Positions 7,295 through 14,004 of a stretch of 41,944 bases of DNA are shown piece after piece. Numbering within the stretch: the stretch's first letter is position 1; each line of letters opens with the position of its first letter. The stretch is from Rhizobium sp. Q54. Lineage in GTDB: Bacteria; Pseudomonadota; Alphaproteobacteria; CADEGL01. The stretch spans positions 1-41,944 of the forward strand of contig CAMAPP010000009.1 of the NCBI GenBank assembly GCA_945860095.1. The letters are read 5' to 3'. A program made the translations under genes and the position numbers. Under the pieces are notes generated by a model. That model saw only the letters and a program-made list of their open reading frames with translations, was not told the DNA's origin and did not search any database.

Positions 7295-9075
7295 ATCGCC
7301 CCCCGCCCCTCGCGCGGCACATCCGCCAGCGCCTCGAAGGCATCGCCTTCGGGCACGAGACCCAGGATATGCCGCCGGTGCCAAAGCGCATAGAACAACA
7401 ACGACCACGCGGCAAAGCCGGCGCGCTTGCCGGTCGCACGAAACACCTTGCGCACCGCCTCGGGTCGGCACAACTCGACAATGCCGGGCTGGGCCGCCAC
7501 GAGCGCGCCCAACCGGCCGCCATGGCGCGCGATCCATTCCGCGACCGGAACCGTGAAGCCGCGCTTGGGCGAAAACGCTTGCGCCGTCGGCACGCGCTCG
7601 GCCAGCCATTGGCGCAGCAGCCACTTGCCGCGCCCGTCGCGCACCTTCATGCGGTCGGGCAAGCAAAAAGCGGCCGCCGCGACGGCCGGATCGAGGAAGG
7701 GGGTGCGGCCCTCGACGCCATTGGCCATGAGGCAGCGATCGAGCTTGGTCAGGAGGTCGTTCGGCAGCCAATCCGCGACATCGGCGGCTTGCGCGGCTTG
7801 CAGGCGCGACCGCCCGCCCGAGGACGCCATCGCCTCGGCGGAAACCACGCCGTCGCGCCAGCCCGTCGCTTCGCGGCGGAGGATGGAAAGGCCGTCGAGC
7901 ATGCCCCGGCCGCGCATCGCGCGCCCGCCTTGCCACCACGGGCGCATGGCGCTGCGATAACGGCCATAGCCGGCGAACAGCTCGTCGCCGCCCTCGCCCG
8001 ACAGCACGACCTTGACGCTTTTGCGCGCCTCGAGCGCGAGCTTGAACGTCGGCAGGGTGGCGTAATCGGCGCACGGATCGTCGAGCGCGGCGGCGACGCG
8101 CGGCAGAAGGGTCCAGAAATCCGCTTCCTCGAAGGCGATCTCGACATGCTCGGCGCCGAGCGCGCGCGCCACGTTTTGGGCGAGCGCGCGTTCGTCGCGC
8201 GCGTGCGTGCCGGGAAATCCGATGGTGAACGCACGCACCGGCCGTGCGTTGAGCCGCGCCATGAGGGCGAGAACGGTCGAGGAATCGACCCCGCCCGACA
8301 GGAACATGCCGTACGGCACGTCCGAGCGCTGGTGCACGCCGACGCTGTCCTCGAGGGCGCGGTCGAGGCGCAGAATCGCCTCCGCCTCGCCGATATCCTC
8401 CGGGCCGCCTTCGGGCAAGGCGAAGACGCGCCGGCGCTCGACGATGCGCCCCGCCGACACGACGATGGTTTCGCCGGGCAACACGCGCTGGATGCCCTCG
8501 AATATCGTGCGCCGTCCGGTGGTGTACTGGAGCTGGACGAGTTCGCCCTGGCGCTGGAGCTCGAGCTTGGCGACCATGAGGCCGGATGAGATCAGCGCCT
8601 GCGGCTCCGAGGCGAACGCCAGGCCCATCGTGGTCTCGGCATAGTACAGCGGCTTGATGCCGAAGGGATCGCGCGCGAGCACCAGGCGTCCGCCAGTCGG
8701 ATCGTGCAGCGCGATCGCGTACATCCCGCGCAAATGCCGCGCGAAGTCGAGGCCGTATTCCTTGTAAAGCTGGAGCGGCGGCTCGCAGTCCGACGCCGTG
8801 CGCCAGGCGACCTTCGGCCGCGCGGCCTTGAGTTCGAGGTAATTGTAGATCTCGGCATTGGCGACGAGCGCGGTGCCGTCGGGGCCGAACAGGGGCTGAT
8901 CCCCGGTCGCAAGATCGATGATCGCCAAGCGGCGCTGCACGAACCCAACATCGCCCGCCGCATAGCGCCCCTCGCCGTCGGGCCCGCGATGCACCAGTGC
9001 CGCCGCCAAGCGCTCGAGCACGCCCGCGTCGGGCGCGCGGCCGTTCGTCGTCATCAGTCCGGCGATACCGCACAT
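7291..9075 (-). CDS. asnB: Asparagine synthase (glutamine-hydrolysing) family amidotransferase
   Basis: A 594-residue two-domain enzyme. The class II glutamine amidotransferase domain begins at MCGIAGL (Cys2 nucleophile, exposed after Met removal) and includes RGPDGEG (30-36) and NAEIYNY (73-79). The synthetase domain has the pyrophosphate loop SGGVDSS (260-266) and the SGEGGDELFAGYGRY motif. Both active sites look intact. The start is fixed by the need for Cys2; its ATG shares one base with the stop of the upstream glycosyltransferase (TGATG). AsnB homologues inside glycosyltransferase operons often amidate sugar acids or other acids in surface glycans rather than make free asparagine. That role is inferred from context. 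Confidence 0.92.
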   Translation of the reverse strand: MCGIAGLMTTNGRAPDAGVLERLAAALVHRGPDGEGRYAAGDVGFVQRRLAIIDLATGDQPLFGPDGTALVANAEIYNYLELKAARPKVAWRTASDCEPPLQLYKEYGLDFARHLRGMYAIALHDPTGGRLVLARDPFGIKPLYYAETTMGLAFASEPQALISSGLMVAKLELQRQGELVQLQYTTGRRTIFEGIQRVLPGETIVVSAGRIVERRRVFALPEGGPEDIGEAEAILRLDRALEDSVGVHQRSDVPYGMFLSGGVDSSTVLALMARLNARPVRAFTIGFPGTHARDERALAQNVARALGAEHVEIAFEEADFWTLLPRVAAALDDPCADYATLPTFKLALEARKSVKVVLSGEGGDELFAGYGRYRSAMRPWWQGGRAMRGRGMLDGLSILRREATGWRDGVVSAEAMASSGGRSRLQAAQAADVADWLPNDLLTKLDRCLMANGVEGRTPFLDPAVAAAAFCLPDRMKVRDGRGKWLLRQWLAERVPTAQAFSPKRGFTVPVAEWIARHGGRLGALVAAQPGIVELCRPEAVRKVFRATGKRAGFAAWSLLFYALWHRRHILGLVPEGDAFEALADVPREGRGAI

Positions 9076-10100
9076 CAGCGCGCAACCCGGTCGAAGAAGG
9101 CCCGGTACCGCGCGACCACCGCTTGTTCGGTGAAATCCGCCTCGTAGGCTTTCCGCCCCGCCGCCGCAAGGCTGTCGCCGAGCGCCCGGTCGGCGAGCAC
9201 GCGCCCGAGGGCGCCGGCCAGCCCGCCCGCGTCGTCGGGGGCGACCAGAAGCCCCGTGCGTCCGTCCTCGATCAAGGCAGCCGGGCCCGTCGCGGCGGCG
9301 GCGACGACCGGCCGGCCGTGCGCCCAGCCTTCGATCACGACATTGCCGAGCGGCTCGTGGCGCGAGGGGCAGACGAGGATATCGGCCGCCGCCAGAAGCG
9401 CCGCGCCGTCGCGCCGCCAGCCGAGGAAGCGCACGCGCGCCGCCACGCCCATGCGCCGCGCGCGCGCCGCGAGCATGGCGCCCAGCGGCCCCTCGCCCGC
9501 GATCCACAAATGCACGCCCGGCAGGCGCACCATGGCGTCGATCAGGACGTCGAACGCCTTGTTCTCGTGCAAGCGGCCGAGCGCGAGCAGCAGCTTTGCG
9601 CCGGCGGGCACGCCGAGGCTCGCGCGGTCGGTGGGCGGCTGGGGCTCGGCGTCGACGAAATTGGGCAAATAGTGCGCGCGTTCCGCTGGCCAGCCTTGGG
9701 CGACGATCCAGTCGCGGATGGCGCGCGTATTGCCGGCGAGGTGATCGCAGGTGCGGAAATATTTCAAGTCGTAATAGCCGCCCAGGCGCCCGACATGGAC
9801 GAAATCGCCCTTGGGCACCGCGCGCGCGGCGCGACTCATCCACGACAGCACGATATCGGGCTTGAAGGCGGCGATCGCGCGCTTCAACGCCGGGCGGGTG
9901 CGGAAATCGAACGGGCCGCCGAATTCGAGTTCGACCGGATCGATGCCGGCCGCCCGCAACAACGCCGCCCGTCCCGCCTCGCGGCGAATGACGACGCGCT
10001 GCACGAGCCCCGCGCGCGCGAACGCGACCGTCAGGCGCTCGAAAAAACTCTCGGCGCCGCCGTGGCGGCCGCCGGCCATCGCCTGCAGGAGCCGCGTCAT
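9075..10100 (-). CDS. Glycosyltransferase family 4 protein
   Basis: A 341-residue GT-B retaining glycosyltransferase. The N-terminal MTRLLQAMAGGRHGGAESF has the glycine-rich acceptor-side loop. The C-terminal half has LGRLHENKAFDVLIDAM and the donor-binding EX7E region in SRHEPLGNVVIEGWAHG. The segment GRTGLLVAPDD is also characteristic. No membrane segment is seen. Its ATG overlaps the GT2 stop by four bases, and its TGA overlaps the asnB ATG. In this operon it most likely adds a hexose to LPS core or a related lipid-linked glycan; donor and acceptor cannot be told from sequence. Confidence 0.9.
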   Translation of the reverse strand: MTRLLQAMAGGRHGGAESFFERLTVAFARAGLVQRVVIRREAGRAALLRAAGIDPVELEFGGPFDFRTRPALKRAIAAFKPDIVLSWMSRAARAVPKGDFVHVGRLGGYYDLKYFRTCDHLAGNTRAIRDWIVAQGWPAERAHYLPNFVDAEPQPPTDRASLGVPAGAKLLLALGRLHENKAFDVLIDAMVRLPGVHLWIAGEGPLGAMLAARARRMGVAARVRFLGWRRDGAALLAAADILVCPSRHEPLGNVVIEGWAHGRPVVAAAATGPAALIEDGRTGLLVAPDDAGGLAGALGRVLADRALGDSLAAAGRKAYEADFTEQAVVARYRAFFDRVAR

Positions 10101-10861
10101 TGGCGTTCGAGCCGCGCCTTGAGATGGGACAGCAAGGGATAGAGGCCCGCGAACAGTGCAATCAGGAAGCCGTAATAGCCCTCGCGGTAGCCCTTGCGGG
10201 TCACGTAGCACTTGTAGAAGCGCGAAAACAGGCGCCGCAGATTGCCCCCGAACGTACCGAGCTTGCCGCTGGCGCGCAGGTCGCGCGCTTTCGCCGTGGT
10301 ATAGCGGTCGAGCCGGCGGATCATGTCGGAGATGTCGCGGTCGACGTAATGGACGAGGGGTTCGACAAGCCGCATGCGCGCGCCGCGCAATTCGGTCGCC
10401 GGATGGATGTTTTGCGCCCCCCAGGTCTTGGCCCCCTTGGCGAACAGGCGCGCGGTCGCGCTCGTGCCCCACGAACCGCCCCAGCCGTGGCGAACCAGGC
10501 GGTCGCCGACGTAATTGTCCACCGGAACCAGAAAATGCCCGTACGGCGCGGAAGCCAGGCGGGCGCGAATTTCCCCGGCCAGCGCCGGCGTCGCGCGCTC
10601 GTCGGCATCGACCTCGAGAATCCAATCGCCCGAGCACGCGTCGATTCCGGCATGGCGGCGCGGACCCTCGATGGGCCAGGCGCCCTCGACGATCTTGTCG
10701 GCGCGGCCTTCCGCGATCGCGCGCGAGCCGTCGGTGCAGCGGTCGAGCACGACGACGACCTCGTCCGCAAAGCGCACGCTGGCGAGGACCGCGGCCAATT
10801 GCGCCGCCTCGTCATGGGCGACGACGAGCGCGGACAAACGCGGCGCGGGTGTCCCGGTCAT
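10097..10861 (-). CDS. Glycosyltransferase family 2 protein (WaaE/KdtX-like)
   Basis: A 254-residue GT-A enzyme. The N-terminal LSALVVAHDEAAQL begins the nucleotide-binding fold, and VVVLDRCTDGS follows. The DxD metal motif is EVDADE. The C-terminal pattern of a GYREGYYGFL stretch followed by a hydrophobic helix matches WaaE/KdtX-type LPS core beta-1,4-glucosyltransferases, so it probably acts at the inner membrane on LPS core. I choose the ATG at 10861 because it forms an ATGA overlap with the stop of the GT9 gene; an in-frame start at 10885 would overlap GT9 further and add only a basic tail. Confidence 0.88.
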   Translation of the reverse strand: MTGTPAPRLSALVVAHDEAAQLAAVLASVRFADEVVVVLDRCTDGSRAIAEGRADKIVEGAWPIEGPRRHAGIDACSGDWILEVDADERATPALAGEIRARLASAPYGHFLVPVDNYVGDRLVRHGWGGSWGTSATARLFAKGAKTWGAQNIHPATELRGARMRLVEPLVHYVDRDISDMIRRLDRYTTAKARDLRASGKLGTFGGNLRRLFSRFYKCYVTRKGYREGYYGFLIALFAGLYPLLSHLKARLERQ

Positions 10862-11817
10862 CGCGCGCCGCCCTCGCGCCGCCACAGCGCGCGCGCGCCG
10901 ATCTCGACCGCCTCGACCGTGAGCGAACCCATGAGCGTGCCCGTGGTGCGATGATCGTAACCGGGCCGGCCGACCAGTTCGTCAAAGCTTTCCGGCGTGC
11001 GCACGGCTTCACCGCACGGGCCCCAGGGCCGATAGAGCCGGTCCTTGCTCGGCCCGAACAGGCCGAGCGTGCGCACGCCCGATGCTGCCGCGAGGTGCAT
11101 GGTGCCCGAATCATTGCCGACGAAAAGCGCCGTGCGCCGCAAACATTCGTGCGCCGTCAGCAAATCGAGCCCGGTCATGAGATCGATCGTACGCCCGGCC
11201 GGCAGCGCCGCAAACAGCACCTCGGCCCGCGCCCGGTCCTCGGCCGCGCCGAACACGGCGATGCGCCCGCCGGGCAGAATGCCGTTCGGTCCCGTAAGCC
11301 GCAGGGCAAGCTCGGCGAAATGTTCGATGGGCCATTCCTTGCCGCGCCAATTGGCCACCGGCGCGAGCGCGAGGACGGGCGGCCCATCGGGCACCAGGCG
11401 CGCGGCTTGCGCCCAATGCTCGGGCGCGGTCCAAAGGCGTGGGCCTGGCGGCTCGGTTAGACCCGCGACGCGCGCGAGTTGCTCGACCACGTGACCCTCG
11501 TGGCTCTTGGAGGTTTTCACGGCACGCGCGCGGGTCCACACCAGATAGGCGACGAGCGAGCCGCGCAAATCGACGACGCGGCTCCAAGGGCGCAGAACGG
11601 CGTAGGCCCATAGCTTCAACCAATGGCCGCCATCCTTGCGTTTCCGCATCACGACGATGCGGTCGAGGCGCGGCACGGCGGCGAACAGGGGTGCCGCGAG
11701 CGGACCGCACGCGACCGTGAAGCGCGCGCGCGGCAGGGTGTCGAGGAGATGGGCCAGGACGCCCGTCGATAGAATGGCGTCGCCGATGCGCGTGCCGGTG
11801 ACGAACAGCACCCTCAT
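10858..11817 (-). CDS. Glycosyltransferase family 9 protein (heptosyltransferase-like)
   Basis: A 319-residue GT9 enzyme, the family of ADP-heptose:LPS heptosyltransferases (WaaC/WaaF/WaaQ). The N-terminus MRVLFVTGTRIGDAILSTG is the typical acceptor-binding loop. The donor site includes LAPVANWRGKEWPIEHFAEL and VGNDSGTMHLAAASG, followed by LFGPSKDRLYRPWGP. The start at 11817 gives an ATGA overlap with the upstream GT4 gene, and its stop overlaps the GT2 start. The presence of GT9 and a WaaE-like GT2 in one operon is the best evidence that the cassette builds LPS core. The exact sugar transferred is unknown. Confidence 0.9.
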   Translation of the reverse strand: MRVLFVTGTRIGDAILSTGVLAHLLDTLPRARFTVACGPLAAPLFAAVPRLDRIVVMRKRKDGGHWLKLWAYAVLRPWSRVVDLRGSLVAYLVWTRARAVKTSKSHEGHVVEQLARVAGLTEPPGPRLWTAPEHWAQAARLVPDGPPVLALAPVANWRGKEWPIEHFAELALRLTGPNGILPGGRIAVFGAAEDRARAEVLFAALPAGRTIDLMTGLDLLTAHECLRRTALFVGNDSGTMHLAAASGVRTLGLFGPSKDRLYRPWGPCGEAVRTPESFDELVGRPGYDHRTTGTLMGSLTVEAVEIGARALWRREGGAR

Positions 11818-12842
11818 CCCCAGTGCATCTCGAAATCCGAGGCGGCCTCGGCCCAGCTCCGGCCCCGTTGCATGGCGCGCGCGGCATTGCTCATGCGTCT
11901 GTAGGTGGCCTCGTCGCCGAGCAGGCGCAAGGCCGCCATGGCGAAAGCATCGTCGTCCGCATGGGCGAAGCCGGTCGCATTGTGCGCGATGCGCTCCCGC
12001 GCGGCGCCGCGCGGCCGCACGACGGCGGGCAGGCCGCACGATTGCGATTCGCCGACGGTGTGGCAATAAACATCGCTCGCATGGCCCGGATGCAGGTGAA
12101 CACGCGCCGCGCGGAACGCCTCGGCCATCGCCGGATCGGCCAAGGGCTTCTTCACCATGACATTCGCGCCGACGGCCGCCTTGACGATGGCCGCCACGCG
12201 AGCGAACGCGGGTGCGACGGGCTCGCCGCGCCCGGCCTTCTCGAGCGCGGCCGAGTACAGATGCAATTCCGCGCGCGGAAGAATGGGATGAACTTTCTCG
12301 CGCCACAACTCGACCAGCCAATCCACGCCGTGCAGCGGGTGCGCGGTCGCAATCGCGCGCGGCGGATCGGCGGGCTCGGGAATGGCCTCGACCAGGAAGG
12401 GCGCATCAAGCCCAGGTGGAATCAACGCGAGGCGCAAGCGGTCCAAGTTCTCGAAGCCGTCGCTGTGCGACCGGCTCATGAAAACGACGATGGGCTTTTT
12501 CGTCGCCAGCCACGCGCGATGGGGCGAATCTCCGAGATAGGACGCGGCGCCCGACAGCCAGATCATGCGCTTGCGCGCCTCGGGCACGAAGTTCAGGAGT
12601 TCGGCTTTGCGAAAGGCGATCAGCGCGTCGGTTTTGGGCGGGCGCGCGCCGGTCCAGCCCGCCCAATGCGCGCCATCGACGACGCCCGGCTGCAAGGCGC
12701 GGTTGAAGACATGCACGTCATGGCCAGATTTCGCGAGCGCGCCGGGCAGGAGAGCGAAGGATTTTTCCGCCGCGCCCAAGGGCATCGTCGCGGGCGAAGC
12801 CCCGTCGAAGGCTATCGAATCGTCGATCAGCGTGATGTGCAT
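11814..12842 (-). CDS. Glycosyltransferase family 4 protein, first gene of the glycan operon
   Basis: A 342-residue GT4-like protein. It opens with MHITLIDDSIAFDG and a loop around PLGAAEKSF that corresponds to the acceptor-side glycine loop. The C-terminal domain has GHASDVYCHTVGESQSCGL, where the Glu after VG and the following GLP segment stand in for the EX7E region. This degenerate motif, and the short N-terminal domain, make it a diverged member. It is the first gene of six overlapping genes, so the operon promoter should lie in 12843-13089, which also holds an 18-bp minisatellite. The specific sugar is unknown. Confidence 0.82.
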   Translation of the reverse strand: MHITLIDDSIAFDGASPATMPLGAAEKSFALLPGALAKSGHDVHVFNRALQPGVVDGAHWAGWTGARPPKTDALIAFRKAELLNFVPEARKRMIWLSGAASYLGDSPHRAWLATKKPIVVFMSRSHSDGFENLDRLRLALIPPGLDAPFLVEAIPEPADPPRAIATAHPLHGVDWLVELWREKVHPILPRAELHLYSAALEKAGRGEPVAPAFARVAAIVKAAVGANVMVKKPLADPAMAEAFRAARVHLHPGHASDVYCHTVGESQSCGLPAVVRPRGAARERIAHNATGFAHADDDAFAMAALRLLGDEATYRRMSNAARAMQRGRSWAEAASDFEMHWG

Positions 12843-12970
12843 GGCCGCACTCTAGCCGCCCCGCGCGCCAGAACGCCAGCATGGCATCTCGCCTCCGCGC
12901 CGGCGCGGCATGTCGCCCGCACCGTGCGGCGGAAAGCGGGGACTTGCCTCGGACGAACCGCCATTCCACC

Positions 12971-13041
12971 TTTGGTTCGTGCCCGGGCTTTGGTTCGTGC
13001 CTGGGCTTTGGTTCGTGCCTGGGCTTTGGTTCGTGCCCGGA
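12971..13041. repeat. Minisatellite: four tandem copies of an 18-bp unit
   Basis: The unit TTTGGTTCGTGCCYGGGC starts at 12971, 12989, 13007 and 13025; the last copy lacks its final base. Copies differ only at one C/T position and at the end. It lies in the 247-base region between the divergent glycan operon (-) and ygfZ (+), where both promoters are expected. The period is a multiple of three, so any copy-number change would keep a reading frame. Confidence 0.85.
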
Positions 13042-13089
13042 CCAAGTGCCCGGACTCCTTCGCAGCGCCCGATGGGAAAATCGCCCGCC

Positions 13090-13989
13090 ATGACCCACGT
13101 CGCCCGTCTCGCCTCGCGCGCATTGCTCGCCATCTCGGGCGAGGAGGCGCGCCCATTCCTTCAGGGCCTCGTGTCCAACGATGTCGGCAAGGTCGGAGAG
13201 TCGCGCGCGATTTACGGCGCGCTTCTGACCGCCCAGGGTAAATACCTCCACGATTTCTTTCTCGCCGAGCGCGCAGGCGTCCTGCTGCTCGATTGCGAGC
13301 AAGCGCGGCGCGACGATCTCAAGCGCCGCCTGACTATCTACAAGCTGCGCGCCAAGGCCGCCATCGCAGCGGAGGACGGCCTTTGCGTCTGGGCGCTGTG
13401 GGGCGAAGGGGCGCTCGCGCGCCTGGGATTTTCCGGCTCCGAGAAGGCCGGACATGCGCGACCCTTCGCCGGCGGCATCGCCTTCGTCGATCCGCGCCTG
13501 GCGGCCTTGGGCGCGCGCGCGCTGTTGCCCGCGGGCGCGGAGAATGATTTGGCGTCGTCGGGGTTCGCGGTGTGCGCCGAGGGCGAATACGACCCCTGGC
13601 GCCTCGCCCACGGAGTGCCCGATGGCAGCCGCGATCTCGAAATCGAAAAATCCATCCTGCTCGAGAGCAATTTCGAGGAATTGAACGGCGTCGATTTCGA
13701 CAAGGGCTGCTATATCGGCCAGGAATTGACCGCGCGCACGAAGTACCGGGGCCTCGTGAAAAAGCGGTTGTTCCCGGTCGAAATCGAAGGCGACGCGCCC
13801 GCGCCAGGGTCCGAGATCACGCTCGCAGGAGCCGATATCGGCACCATGCGCAGCGCCAAGGGCGGGCGCGGCCTTGCCCTGCTGCGCCTCGATGCGGCCC
13901 TTGGCGGCGAGATTCTGGAATCGGCCGGCGCGCGCCTCAAGCCGATCAAGCCCGAATGGCTGAAGCTGCCCGCGGAATCGGAGGGCTAG
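13090..13989 (+). CDS. ygfZ: Folate-binding protein YgfZ (Fe-S cluster assembly/repair, IbaG/GcvT-like fold)
   Basis: A 299-residue GcvT-related protein. YgfZ uses folate to help make or repair Fe-S clusters, for example in MiaB and related enzymes. The family signature KGCYIGQE (205-212) with the conserved Cys207 is intact, followed by TARTKYRGLVKKR. The N-terminal RPFLQGLVSNDV and GKYLHDFFL segments are also typical. The frame is open back into the minisatellite, but family similarity begins around MTHVARLASR. The ATG at 13090, 10 bases after a GGGAAAA stretch, is preferred over ATG 13072. It stands alone on the + strand, converging with ppdK. Confidence 0.92.
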   Translation: MTHVARLASRALLAISGEEARPFLQGLVSNDVGKVGESRAIYGALLTAQGKYLHDFFLAERAGVLLLDCEQARRDDLKRRLTIYKLRAKAAIAAEDGLCVWALWGEGALARLGFSGSEKAGHARPFAGGIAFVDPRLAALGARALLPAGAENDLASSGFAVCAEGEYDPWRLAHGVPDGSRDLEIEKSILLESNFEELNGVDFDKGCYIGQELTARTKYRGLVKKRLFPVEIEGDAPAPGSEITLAGADIGTMRSAKGGRGLALLRLDAALGGEILESAGARLKPIKPEWLKLPAESEG

Positions 13990-14004
13990 GCGAAGTTCGT
14001 CCGC

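Noticed and set aside
5957-9169. Open frame of 1070 codons on the - strand, as if a giant fusion ended in dihydroorotase
   Set aside because: Only the last 445 codons are dihydroorotase-like. The rest runs out of frame through asnB and is low-complexity Arg/Ala sequence.
12910-13089. FVPGLW repeat peptide as an N-terminal extension of YgfZ
   Set aside because: YgfZ proteins begin near MTHVARLAS; the repeats are better explained as a minisatellite in the promoter region, although the frame is open.
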